From contig JAOPVP010000075.1 in assembly GCA_025966135.1 (NCBI GenBank), forward strand, positions 1 to 61,186: a DNA stretch of 61,186 bases, written 5' to 3'. Shown one piece after another: positions 24,365 to 32,487 of this stretch (position 1 is its first letter; every line of letters begins with the position of its first letter). Both the position numbers and the translations under genes were made by a program. The notes beneath the pieces were generated by a model. It searched no databases. It had not been told where the DNA came from and was given only the letters and a program-made list of their open reading frames with translations. The stretch comes from Frankiales bacterium (GTDB lineage: Bacteria; Actinomycetota; Actinomycetes; Mycobacteriales; SCTD01).

Positions 24365-24774
24365 GGCGCCACCCTACGGGCAGCCTCGACCATCCGGGGG
24401 AGGTCGACGAGGAACACCGGGCCGTGGGCGCCGCGCAGCACCTCGACGACGTAGGCGGGGAGCTCGTCGCTGGCAGCACCTCCCGGGCTGAGCTCCGCGT
24501 CGTCGACGACGGCCCGCACCTTGTCGACGGCCACGCCGACGAGGGTCTCGTCGGGGTTCTCCAGCACCAGCACGTCGCCCCGGTGCGCGGGGTCGCCGAA
24601 CCGCAGGTCGAGGACCGGCAACGCGGTGCCGCGCAGGTCGAGCACGCCGGCCAGCGGCGGCGTCATACCGGGCAGGTCCGCCAGCCCCTCAAGGCGCACC
24701 ACCTCACGCACCGACGACAGCCGGGTCGCGTACTCCCGGTCACCCAGCGCGAACGTCACCAGCCCCGAGCTCAT
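24361..24774 (-). CDS. cheW: CheW-like adaptor protein
   Basis: 137 residues, a single CheW domain: VTFALGDREYATRLSSVREV, then PPLAGVLDLRGTALPVLDLR, the LGVAVDKV-type strand (VGVAVDKVRAVV) and a C-terminal FLVDLPRMV. CheW couples chemoreceptors to the kinase CheA. Start ATG 24774 overlaps the cheR stop as ATGA. No CheA or receptor gene is present nearby, so its partners must be encoded elsewhere or be unusual. Confidence 0.87.
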   Translation of the reverse strand: MSSGLVTFALGDREYATRLSSVREVVRLEGLADLPGMTPPLAGVLDLRGTALPVLDLRFGDPAHRGDVLVLENPDETLVGVAVDKVRAVVDDAELSPGGAASDELPAYVVEVLRGAHGPVFLVDLPRMVEAARRVAP

Positions 24775-26165
24775 CCGACCTCCCCCACAGCGCCGTGGGC
24801 CAGGCGCCGCTCGAGCTGCCGGCACAGCTGGGCCAGCTCGCGCACGCTGCGGCCACCTAGCTCCACAGCCGTGGCATCGCCCGGCTGCGCACCGAGGGTG
24901 TCCGCCGCGGCGGCGTACTCCCGCGCGGCCGCCGCTGCGTGGCCGAGCCGGTCGAGCACACCGGCGAGCAGGAAGTGCGCGAAGCCCAGCTGCGGGTCGA
25001 GGTACACCGCTTTGCGCAGGTCGACCAGCGCGTCGTCGTCACGACCGGTGTCGACCAGGGCCCGCCCGCGGAGGTAGAACGCCTCGGCCCGCAGCGGGGC
25101 AGCGAGGCTCGCGTCGGTGGCGAGCTGCGCGGCTTCGACGTACCGGCCGGCGGCCAGGGCGACGCGGGTCCTGTCGAGCAGCTGATCGGCCGACAACGGG
25201 GGCTGTTCCCGGCGGACCTCGGCTCGGCGGACCTCGGCCCGGCGCTCCGGGTCCGGCGGCGGTGGCCCCTCGTCCAAGGTGCGCCGGTCCGGCAGGACCG
25301 CGCGCCGCTCCTCGACATGCAGCGGATCGACCCTGCGGTAGACGAAGGCCGCCGACTGGCCGGCGCCCAGGGACACCAACCGGAAGTCCTCGCTGACCTG
25401 CCAGAGCGTCTCGGAGTGCCCCAGGAACAGGTACCCGCCGTCCCGCAGGCACTGGTGCAACCGCGCCATCAGAGCGCGCGTGGTGTCGCGGCCGAAGTAG
25501 ATCGTGACGTTGCGGCACAGCACCAGGTCGATGCGCTCACGCGGCGCGAACGGCACCGCCTCGGTGACCAGGTTGTGGTGCCGGAACTCGACGAGCTCGC
25601 GCACCTCGGCGCGCACCTCGTGCCCCCCGTCCGGCGCTGGCTGGAAGAACCGCTCCAGCTGCTCGGGAGTGGCCAGCTGGACGGCTCGCGCGCCGTACCG
25701 TCCTGTGCGCGCGGCGTCCAAGGCCCGCCTCGAGATGTCGGTGGCGACCACCTTCACGTCCCAGCCCGCGGTCGACGGCAGCAGTTCCCGCAGGATCATC
25801 GCAACGCTGTAGGCCTCCTCGCCCGTCGAGCAACCCGCGCTCCAGATCCGCAGGCGTCGTCCGTTCGCCTCGGCGTGCCGTAGCAGTTCGGGCAGCACGT
25901 GCATCCGCAGCGCGCGGATCTGCGGCGGGTTGCGGAACAAGTGCGTCTCCTGGATCGTCACCTCGTCCAGCAGCCGCTGCCGCTCCTCAGGGTCGTCCAG
26001 CAGCAGCAGGTACGACGGGACGTCCCGCGTCCCCGACTCGCGCATCCTCTCCGCGACCGAGTAGGCCATCGAGTCCTTGCGGCTCTCGTCGAAGACCAGC
26101 CCCGCCACCTTCGCCAAGAGGTGGCGGACCACGTCGAACTGCTCGTCCGTCAGGTTGATCTTCAT
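24771..26165 (-). CDS. cheR: CheR-type methyltransferase with C-terminal TPR region
   Basis: 464 residues. An N-terminal all-helical CheR domain, then the SAM-binding domain with the signature RIWSAGCSTGEEAYSVAMIL, further motifs VVATDISRRALDAARTG and IDLVLCRNVTIYF, and GGYLFLGHSETLW. CheR methylates receptor glutamates. The last 130 residues form helical TPR-like repeats (RYVEAAQLATDASLAAPLRA, DDALVDLRKAVYLDPQLGFA), an extension seen in CheR proteins of non-classical chemosensory systems. ATG 26165 overlaps the cheB stop as ATGA. Confidence 0.92.
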   Translation of the reverse strand: MKINLTDEQFDVVRHLLAKVAGLVFDESRKDSMAYSVAERMRESGTRDVPSYLLLLDDPEERQRLLDEVTIQETHLFRNPPQIRALRMHVLPELLRHAEANGRRLRIWSAGCSTGEEAYSVAMILRELLPSTAGWDVKVVATDISRRALDAARTGRYGARAVQLATPEQLERFFQPAPDGGHEVRAEVRELVEFRHHNLVTEAVPFAPRERIDLVLCRNVTIYFGRDTTRALMARLHQCLRDGGYLFLGHSETLWQVSEDFRLVSLGAGQSAAFVYRRVDPLHVEERRAVLPDRRTLDEGPPPPDPERRAEVRRAEVRREQPPLSADQLLDRTRVALAAGRYVEAAQLATDASLAAPLRAEAFYLRGRALVDTGRDDDALVDLRKAVYLDPQLGFAHFLLAGVLDRLGHAAAAAREYAAAADTLGAQPGDATAVELGGRSVRELAQLCRQLERRLAHGAVGEVG

Positions 26166-27316
26166 GTTCGCCCGACCAGACCAAGGAGCGCCGGGGCGAT
26201 GTCGCCGATCGGCAGCTGCTGCTCGACCGCGTCCAGCGCGAAGGCCGCCTGCGGCATGCCGTAGACGGCGCTGGTCGCCTCGTCCTGGCCCAGCGTGGCC
26301 GCGCCCCGGTCACGCATCGCCTTGAGGCCGGCGGCGCCGTCGCGGCCCATGCCGGTGAGCAGCACGCCGACCGCGTCCGGGCCGAGCGCGTCCGCGACGC
26401 TGCTGAAGCACTGGTCGATGCCGGGGACGTGGAACTGCCCCGGGTCGGGGGCCATGCAGAGCACCCGGAGCCGGTCGTCCTGCACGAGCAGGTTGCCGCC
26501 GCTGGGTGCGATGGTGACGGTGCCGGGCGCCAGGCGCCTGCCGCTGCCTCCGACGAGCACCGGCAGGGGGACGAGCTGGTCGAGCCAGGCAGCCAGACCG
26601 GGGATGAACCCTTCGGCCATGTGCTGCACGACCACGACCGCCTGGGTGAGGTCGCCCGGCAGCTCCCGGAGCAGCGTGTGCAGAGCCTGCGGGCCACCGG
26701 TCGAGGCGCCGATCGCGATGAGCTTGACGCCCTGCCGGGCCTTGCTGGTGGCTCCGTGACCGGAGACGTGACCGGAGACGTGACCGGAGACCTGGCCGGA
26801 CGCATGGGTGGCGACGCGGGCGCGGGTGAGGCTCAGGTTTCCCGCCACCGGGATCCCCTGGGACCGCAACCTGCCGCGGGGGTGCGTGATGACCCGGATC
26901 CGTGCGGCGACCTTGAGCTTCTGGCGCAGCTGCTGGGCGTACTCCTCCAGGGAGGCCGTGTCCTCCGGGCCGGGCTTGGCGAGCACGTCGACCGCGCCGG
27001 CGGCCAGCGCCTCGAGGGCGTTGGCGCTCTCCTCGCCGCCGACGTGGGCGCTGTAGACCAGGATCGGGGTGGGACTGGCCGCCATGATCCGCTCGATGGC
27101 CTCGATGCCGCTCATGAACGGGAGATCGAGGTCCATGAGGACTGCGGACGGACGGAGCTGCGCGACGAGTGCGACGGCCTCCTTGCCGTTGCGGGCCTCG
27201 CCGACCACCAGGAAGTCAGGGTCGGCTTCGACCGCAGCGCGCACGAAGCGGCGCTGCACCGCCGAGTCGTCGACGACGACGACGGTCGTCTGGGTGGGCA
27301 CGACCAGCGCGGTCAC
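26162..27316 (-). CDS. cheB: Chemoreceptor glutamate methylesterase, CheB
   Basis: 384 residues. The receiver domain has the acidic pair at 16-17 (VVVDDSAVQRRF) and the phospho-acceptor in VLMDLDLPFMSG. A linker includes the VSGH repeats encoded by a 12-bp tandem repeat. The methylesterase domain has Ser in IGASTGGPQAL, His in VVVQHMAEGFIP and Asp in GMGRDGAAG. CheB removes methyl groups from receptors when phosphorylated. Start GTG 27316 overlaps the Hpt-gene stop as GTGA. A GTG nine bases upstream is an alternative. Confidence 0.93.
   Translation of the reverse strand: MTALVVPTQTTVVVVDDSAVQRRFVRAAVEADPDFLVVGEARNGKEAVALVAQLRPSAVLMDLDLPFMSGIEAIERIMAASPTPILVYSAHVGGEESANALEALAAGAVDVLAKPGPEDTASLEEYAQQLRQKLKVAARIRVITHPRGRLRSQGIPVAGNLSLTRARVATHASGQVSGHVSGHVSGHGATSKARQGVKLIAIGASTGGPQALHTLLRELPGDLTQAVVVVQHMAEGFIPGLAAWLDQLVPLPVLVGGSGRRLAPGTVTIAPSGGNLLVQDDRLRVLCMAPDPGQFHVPGIDQCFSSVADALGPDAVGVLLTGMGRDGAAGLKAMRDRGAATLGQDEATSAVYGMPQAAFALDAVEQQLPIGDIAPALLGLVGRT
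26756..26803. repeat. 12-bp tandem repeat inside cheB
   Basis: GTGACCGGAGAC is repeated three times without change (26756-26791), followed by a degenerate fourth copy. It encodes the VSGH VSGH VSGQ-like linker between the receiver and esterase domains of CheB, so copy number can change in frame. Confidence 0.8.
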
Positions 27317-27600
27317 GGACCCCACGCCCGCAGGAGTGCCAGCAGCTCGGGAACGGGACCGTCCTGGAGCTGCTCCTCAACAGCCCGCGCGAGCCGGGAG
27401 ATCTCCGGTTCCTCGACGACCCAGGCACTGCTCCCCAGGGTGTGGGCGTCGCGCCGGGCCGCGTCCAGGTCGCTCGCGGACGCCGGACCCTCCAGCAGGG
27501 CCAGGCGCGGGAGCCGTGCGGCCACCTCCGCGGCGAAGGCCTGCCTGAGGGCGTCGCGAACTTTCGGTGACAGGGCAGCCCGCACCGCCTCAGAGCCCAT
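27313..27600 (-). CDS. Histidine phosphotransfer (Hpt) domain protein
   Basis: 95 residues, a single four-helix Hpt domain. The phosphorylatable histidine is His53 in RRDAHTLGSSAWVVEE, the usual H-x-L-K/G-G/S-S/A pattern. A free-standing Hpt passes phosphate between receivers. In CheA the same domain is the N-terminal P1 module, so this gene may represent a detached P1. It is first in the operon and overlaps cheB as GTGA. ATG 27600 is the only canonical start near the domain boundary. The ribosome site is weak. Confidence 0.8.
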   Translation of the reverse strand: MGSEAVRAALSPKVRDALRQAFAAEVAARLPRLALLEGPASASDLDAARRDAHTLGSSAWVVEEPEISRLARAVEEQLQDGPVPELLALLRAWGP

Positions 27601-27710
27601 GCGGTTGTGTCGTCCCCTACAGGCATCCCCTTGAGCATCACCACCCTCGCGTCCGCTCTTGCGCACCCGTCGACCGCGCGGCGGAGCAGACGCAAGCAGG
27701 AAGGACGAGG

Positions 27711-28319
27711 TCAGCCGTGGAGGCGGAAGAACACGCCGTCCTGGCGGAGCGTTCCGACCCGGGCCACGACCTTGTAGGTACCAGCGAGGGCCGCAGCCTT
27801 CGTCCCTCCGCAGCCAGGTGCCGAGCGGGTTCCTGGCCAGATCCGGATCACGGCCTGGGTTCCACCAGGGGGCAGCGTCACCCGCGAGGAGGCCGTGCTC
27901 GGGCTGCAGTCGGCGCTCGACCAGATCCGGTCCGCACCGCTGAAGACGAGCAGCTCCACCGCACCGCTGCCCAGGTCACGCCGGCACGCCGTCGCCGAGG
28001 AGTTCTTGATCGTCAACGTGATCCGCGGGGTCGCGCCCAGCCCGTAGGTCGCGGCGTCGGTCGTCGAGCTCAGGGTGAGCGCGCTGTCGGTGCACAGCGC
28101 TGCCGTCGCCGCGGGCGGCGCCGTCGTCCGGGTGGGCAGCGGCGACGCCGTGGGACTGGCGGTGGCGCGGGCGGTCGAGGTGACCGCTGCCCTGCGCGGG
28201 GTTCCGCCCGCGGCGCACGACCGGACCACCAGCAGCAGCACCAGGACCCCGACGAGCAGCACGGCACGACGGCGCCAGTACGTCGACACCGGGAGCGGAC
28301 CCACCGGGTGGAGTGCCAT
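27711..28319 (-). CDS. Membrane-anchored secreted protein of unknown function
   Basis: 202 residues. One N-terminal transmembrane helix at about 17-37 (RRAVLLVGVLVLLLVVRSCA), a Ser/Thr/Ala/Pro linker, then an extracytoplasmic beta-rich domain (ITLTIKNSSATACRRDLGSG, ELLVFSGADRIWSSADC, VTLPPGGTQAVIRIWPG, GTYKVVARVGTL). The NNS-type strand pattern with conserved cysteines resembles DUF4232-like immunoglobulin-type domains. I do not recognise a specific function. Divergent from mutY with a 42-base gap. Confidence 0.7.
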   Translation of the reverse strand: MALHPVGPLPVSTYWRRRAVLLVGVLVLLLVVRSCAAGGTPRRAAVTSTARATASPTASPLPTRTTAPPAATAALCTDSALTLSSTTDAATYGLGATPRITLTIKNSSATACRRDLGSGAVELLVFSGADRIWSSADCSPSTASSRVTLPPGGTQAVIRIWPGTRSAPGCGGTKAAALAGTYKVVARVGTLRQDGVFFRLHG

Positions 28320-28361
28320 CACGCCGACCCTAGACCGAAGGGGTGCGAGGATCGGTGCGCC

Positions 28362-29267
28362 ATGCCCCAGCACTCCTCGTGGATCGACGACCTCACCGCG
28401 TGGTACGCCGGTGCCGCCCGCGACCTTCCGTGGCGCGCGCCCGGGACGACGCCGTACGCGGTGCTGGTCAGCGAGGTGATGCTGCAGCAGACCCCGGTGG
28501 CGCGCGTCATCCCCGCGTACGACGGCTGGCTGGCCCGGTGGCCGACGCCGGCGGCGCTCGCCGCCGACCCGAGCGGCGAGGCCGTGCGGATGTGGGGACG
28601 CCTGGGGTACCCGCGACGCGCACTGCGGCTGCACGCCGCCAGCACCGCGGTGGTGCTGCGCTTCGGCGGGGCGCTCCCCACGACGGTGCCCGAGCTGCTC
28701 ACCCTGCCGGGGGTGGGCGACTACACCGCGCGGGCCGTCGCCGCCTTCGCGCTGCGGCAGCGCCATCCGGTCGTGGACACCAACGTGCGCCGGGTGGTCG
28801 CTCGGGTCGTGGAGGGTGTCGGCGACGCCGCGGTCACCAAGCGGGATCTCGCACTCGTCGAGGACCTGCTCCCGGCCGGCGGCGAGGAGGCGGCCACCGC
28901 CTCGATCGCTCTGATGGAGCTGGGGGCCTTGCTGTGCACCGCGCGCGCACCGCGCTGCGCGGCCTGCCCGGTGTCGGCCTCGTGTGCCTGGCTGAGGGCG
29001 GGTTCCCCACCGCTCGCCGCCCCGGTCAAGCGACCGCAGGGCTACGCCGGGACCGACCGGCAGGTGCGCGGGCGTCTGCTGGCCGTCCTGCGCGACAGCC
29101 ACCAGCCGATCGCCGGCGAGGTGCTCGCGCAGGTGTGGGACGAGCCGGCGCAGCGCGCCCGGGCCCTGGACAGCCTGGTGGCCGACGGGCTGGTCGACCC
29201 GCTTCCCGACGGAAGCTACGCCCTACCGGGAAGCCCGGCGGAAGGCCGAAGGCCGGCCACCCAGTAG
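28362..29267 (+). CDS. mutY: A/G-specific adenine glycosylase
   Basis: A base-excision repair enzyme that removes adenine mispaired with 8-oxoguanine, important in a GC-rich genome. 301 residues. The helix-hairpin-helix is LPGVGDYTARAVAAFALRQR with the catalytic Asp in HPVVDTNVRRVV. The 4Fe-4S cluster is C-x6-C-x2-C-x5-C in CTARAPRCAACPVSASC. The C-terminal recognition domain is shorter than in E. coli MutY, as is usual in actinobacteria. Start ATG 28362 (MPQHSSWIDDLTAWYAG) gives the family N-terminus. Confidence 0.93.
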   Translation: MPQHSSWIDDLTAWYAGAARDLPWRAPGTTPYAVLVSEVMLQQTPVARVIPAYDGWLARWPTPAALAADPSGEAVRMWGRLGYPRRALRLHAASTAVVLRFGGALPTTVPELLTLPGVGDYTARAVAAFALRQRHPVVDTNVRRVVARVVEGVGDAAVTKRDLALVEDLLPAGGEEAATASIALMELGALLCTARAPRCAACPVSASCAWLRAGSPPLAAPVKRPQGYAGTDRQVRGRLLAVLRDSHQPIAGEVLAQVWDEPAQRARALDSLVADGLVDPLPDGSYALPGSPAEGRRPATQ

Positions 29268-29283
29268 GGCGACCGGCCTTCGG
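29246..29283. terminator. Bidirectional hairpin terminator between mutY and clpC
   Basis: CCGAAGGCCGG (29246-29256) and CCGGCCTTCGG (29273-29283) form an 11-bp stem with a 16-base loop, between convergent mutY and clpC and overlapping the mutY stop. No T-run follows, as is common in GC-rich actinobacteria. Confidence 0.65.
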
Positions 29284-29299
29284 GACGGACGGTGTGCGG

Positions 29300-31825
29300 T
29301 TAGGACTCGGCCTCGGCGGGCCCGTCGACACTGCCTGCCAGGTCGACCGGCGGCACGTCCGGGACGACGTCGGGCTTGGACTCCCCGCGGAAGACGAACT
29401 TCTGCTCCTCGCCCTCGCCCTCGGTGTCGACGACGACGATCTCGCCGGCCTTGAGCGTCCCGAACAGGATCTGCTCGGAGAGGTTGTCCTCGATCTCGCG
29501 CTGGATCGTGCGGCGCAGCGGCCGGGCACCCAGCACGGGGTCGTAGCCCTTGGTCGCGAGCAGCAGCTTGGCCGCCGTCGTGACCTCGAGTCCCATGTCC
29601 TTGTTGCGGAGCTGGGCGTCGACCCGGGCCAGCATGAGGTCGACGATCGTGACGATCTCGTCCTGCGACAGCTGGTGGAACACCACGATGTCGTCGATGC
29701 GGTTGAGGAACTCGGGCCGGAAGTGCTGCTTGAGCTCCTCCTGCACCTTGGTCTTCATCCGCTCGTACGCGCCGATCTTGTCGTGGTCCTTCTGGAAACC
29801 GAGGTTGAAGCCCTTGCCGATGTCACGGGTGCCCAGGTTGGAGGTCATGATCAGCACGGTGTTCTTGAAGTCCACGACACGGCCCTGCGAGTCGGTCAGG
29901 CGACCGTCCTCGAGGATCTGCAGCAGCGTGTTGAAGACGTCCGGGTGGGCCTTCTCGACCTCGTCGAACAGCACCACGGAGAACGGCTTGCGGCGCACCT
30001 TCTCGGTGAGCTGGCCGCCCTCGTCGTAGCCCACGTAGCCGGGAGGCGAACCGACGAGCCGGCTGACCGTGTGCTTCTCCATGAACTCGCTCATGTCGAG
30101 CGTGATCAGGCTGTCCTCGTCGCCGAACAGGAACTCCGCGAGCGTCTTGGCCAGCTCGGTCTTCCCAACACCCGAGGGGCCGGCGAAGATGAACGACCCA
30201 CCGGGGCGCTTCGGGTCCTTCAGACCGGCACGGGTACGGCGGATGGCCTGCGAGACAGCCTTGATCGCCTGCTCCTGGCCGATGACGCGCTTGTGGAGCT
30301 CGTCCTCCATGCGCAGCAGGCGGGCGGTCTCCTCCTCGGTCAGCTTGAACACCGGGATGCCCGTCCAGATCGCGAGCACCTCGGCGATCTGCTCGTCGTC
30401 GACCTCGGCGACGACGTCCATGTCGCCGGCCTTCCACTCCTTCTCGCGCTGCGCCTTCTCCGCAAGCAGCGTCTTCTCCTTGTCACGGAGGGACGCGGCC
30501 TTCTCGAAGTCCTGCGCGTCGATCGCGGACTCCTTGTCGCGACGGACGTTGGCGATCTTCTCGTCGAACTCGCGCAGGTCCGGCGGCGCGGTCATGCGAC
30601 GGATGCGCATCCGCGAGCCGGCCTCGTCGATGAGGTCGATCGCCTTGTCCGGCAGGAAGCGGTCGCTGATGTAGCGGTCGGCCAGGGTGGCCGCCGCGAC
30701 GAGGGCCGCGTCGGTGATGGAGATGCGGTGGTGCGCTTCGTACCGGTCGCGCAGGCCCTTGAGGATCTCGATGGTGTGGGCCAGCGAGGGCTCCGGGACC
30801 TGGATCGGCTGGAAGCGCCGCTCGAGGGCCGCGTCCTTCTCGAGGTGCTTGCGGTACTCGTCCAGCGTGGTCGCACCGATGGTCTGGAGCTCGCCGCGGG
30901 CCAGCATCGGCTTGAGGATGCTGGCGGCGTCGATCGCGCCCTCGGCGGCACCTGCACCCACCAGGGTGTGCAGCTCATCGATGAACAAGATGATGTCGCC
31001 GCGGGTGCGGATCTCCTTCAGCACCTTCTTCAGGCGCTCCTCGAAGTCGCCGCGGTACCGGCTGCCGGCGACCAGGGCGCCGAGGTCGAGGGTGTAGAGC
31101 TGCTTGTCCTTCAGTGTCTCCGGGACCTCGCCCTTGACGATGGCCTGGGCCAGGCCCTCCACGACGGCGGTCTTGCCGACGCCGGGCTCGCCGATCAGGA
31201 CCGGGTTGTTCTTGGTCCTCCGGCTGAGGACCTGCATGACCCGCTCGATCTCCTTCTCGCGCCCGATGACCGGGTCGAGCTTGGACTCGCGTGCCGCCTG
31301 CGTCAGGTTGCGACCGAACTGGTCGAGCACGAGGCTCGTGCTCGGCGTGCCCTCGGCGGGGCCGCCGGCGGCCGCCGGTTCCTTGCCCTGGTAGCCCGAC
31401 AGCAGCTGGATGACCTGCTGGCGGACACGGTTGAGGTCGGCACCCAACTTCACGAGGACCTGGGCCGCGACGCCCTCGCCCTCGCGGATGAGTCCGAGCA
31501 GGATGTGCTCGGTGCCGATGTAGTTGTGGCCGAGCTGCAGCGCTTCGCGCAAGGAGAGCTCAAGGACCTTCTTGGCGCGCGGCGTGAACGGGATGTGACC
31601 GGACGGGGCCTGCTGGCCCTGGCCGATGATCTCCTCCACCTGGCTGCGCACACCCTCGAGCGAGATCCCCAGCGACTCGAGGGCCTTGGCGGCCACGCCC
31701 TCGCCTTCGTGGATCAGGCCGAGAAGGATGTGCTCAGTCCCGATGTAGTTGTGGTTGAGCATCCGGGCCTCTTCTTGCGCCAGGACAACCACGCGGCGGG
31801 CTCGGTCTGTGAATCTCTCGAACAT
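29300..31825 (-). CDS. clpC: ATP-dependent Clp protease ATP-binding subunit ClpC
   Basis: An AAA+ unfoldase that feeds substrates to ClpP. 841 residues: two N-terminal Clp repeats ([20 protein letters not shown] and [20 protein letters not shown]), AAA module 1 with [15 protein letters not shown], a UVR-like coiled coil in the middle domain ([20 protein letters not shown]), AAA module 2 with [15 protein letters not shown], and a ClpP-contact loop region. The acidic C-terminal tail is typical of actinobacterial ClpC1. ATG 31825 has GAGGAG seven bases upstream. Confidence 0.96.
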   Translation of the reverse strand: MFERFTDRARRVVVLAQEEARMLNHNYIGTEHILLGLIHEGEGVAAKALESLGISLEGVRSQVEEIIGQGQQAPSGHIPFTPRAKKVLELSLREALQLGHNYIGTEHILLGLIREGEGVAAQVLVKLGADLNRVRQQVIQLLSGYQGKEPAAAGGPAEGTPSTSLVLDQFGRNLTQAARESKLDPVIGREKEIERVMQVLSRRTKNNPVLIGEPGVGKTAVVEGLAQAIVKGEVPETLKDKQLYTLDLGALVAGSRYRGDFEERLKKVLKEIRTRGDIILFIDELHTLVGAGAAEGAIDAASILKPMLARGELQTIGATTLDEYRKHLEKDAALERRFQPIQVPEPSLAHTIEILKGLRDRYEAHHRISITDAALVAAATLADRYISDRFLPDKAIDLIDEAGSRMRIRRMTAPPDLREFDEKIANVRRDKESAIDAQDFEKAASLRDKEKTLLAEKAQREKEWKAGDMDVVAEVDDEQIAEVLAIWTGIPVFKLTEEETARLLRMEDELHKRVIGQEQAIKAVSQAIRRTRAGLKDPKRPGGSFIFAGPSGVGKTELAKTLAEFLFGDEDSLITLDMSEFMEKHTVSRLVGSPPGYVGYDEGGQLTEKVRRKPFSVVLFDEVEKAHPDVFNTLLQILEDGRLTDSQGRVVDFKNTVLIMTSNLGTRDIGKGFNLGFQKDHDKIGAYERMKTKVQEELKQHFRPEFLNRIDDIVVFHQLSQDEIVTIVDLMLARVDAQLRNKDMGLEVTTAAKLLLATKGYDPVLGARPLRRTIQREIEDNLSEQILFGTLKAGEIVVVDTEGEGEEQKFVFRGESKPDVVPDVPPVDLAGSVDGPAEAES

Positions 31826-32050
31826 CTTTCGCTCCTCACGGGGCGGGTGCTCTTGGCAAGCACTGGGGCGTGCCCATCTCTACCCGCACACTAACCCCGG
31901 TCGCTCGATCGCGAGAGAGGACCACCCAATCTCACGCCAGCTTCCGGTTAGGGGTTACAACCCGCGCACCGAGGGTCGCGTTCCCCGGAGGGGCTTCGCT
32001 GGCAGCGAACAGCACGGCAGGCCCGCACCGGGCCCGACCGGACGTGCTGG

Positions 32051-32398
32051 TCAGTGCGCCGCCTCGTAGGCCGCGACGAGGGTGGCGGACAAGCGCCCCC
32101 GTTCGTTGACCTGGTGGCCGTTCCTGCGGGCCCACTCACGGATCTCGCCGACCCGCTGGTTGTTGGCGACCTTGGAGACGGCGCGAACGCGGCGCTGGGC
32201 GGCGGGAGCGCGCCCCGCGCGACGAGCCGCCCCCACGTAGCCGGCGAAGGCGTCCCGGAGCTCGACGGCGTGGGCATCGCAGACGTCGATCTCGTACGAC
32301 GAGCCGTCGAGGCCGAAGGTGACCGTCTCGGTGCCCTCGACCTCGTCCTCGTCCTCGTGCAGGTCGCACACGAGAAGGACCTGAACCTTCTGCGCCAT
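32051..32398 (-). CDS. lsr2: Nucleoid-associated silencer Lsr2
   Basis: 115 residues. The N-terminal dimerisation domain (AQKVQVLLVCDLHEDEDEVE ... TVTFGLDGSSYEIDVCDAHA) and the C-terminal AT-hook-like DNA domain (VGEIREWARRNGHQVNERGR) with the R-G-R core that enters the AT-rich minor groove. Lsr2 bridges DNA and silences AT-rich, often foreign, genes. The 89 bases upstream are unusually AT-rich for this genome, which fits self-binding and autoregulation. Located between clpC and lysS, the common actinobacterial order. Confidence 0.94.
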   Translation of the reverse strand: MAQKVQVLLVCDLHEDEDEVEGTETVTFGLDGSSYEIDVCDAHAVELRDAFAGYVGAARRAGRAPAAQRRVRAVSKVANNQRVGEIREWARRNGHQVNERGRLSATLVAAYEAAH

Positions 32399-32415
32399 TT
32401 CCGCTCCCGGTTGAA

Positions 32416-32469
32416 TTCCGCTGGTATTCCTAAGCGGAAATCAAAGCCGAAATCCGGCAGGAAATCAAA
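32416..32469. promoter_or_regulatory. AT-rich lsr2 leader with hairpin and direct repeats
   Basis: The space between the lysS stop and the lsr2 start is clearly richer in A and T than the surroundings. It holds TTCCGCT/AGCGGAA (32416-32422 and 32433-32439, a 7-bp stem with ten-base loop) and two copies of GGAAATCAAA (32436-32445 and 32460-32469) 24 bases apart. It may end lysS transcription and serve as an Lsr2 autoregulatory site. Confidence 0.45.
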
Positions 32470-32487
32470 AGAGCGAGGATTTGCGAC

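Noticed and set aside
28343..31894. An open frame of more than 1,100 codons antisense to clpC
   Set aside because: Long antisense frames arise from GC-rich codon bias. It has no recognisable domain, is rich in Val/Asp/Leu shadow composition, and clpC itself is unmistakable.
31901..31914. ClgR-like site TCGCTCGATCGCGA upstream of clpC
   Set aside because: The CGC and GCG halves are six bases apart, one more than the ClgR consensus I know, so it does not fit.
31995..32009. TTCGCT-GGC-AGCGAA hairpin after lsr2
   Set aside because: Six-base stem with a three-base loop but no T-run and 40 bases past the stop; too weak to call.
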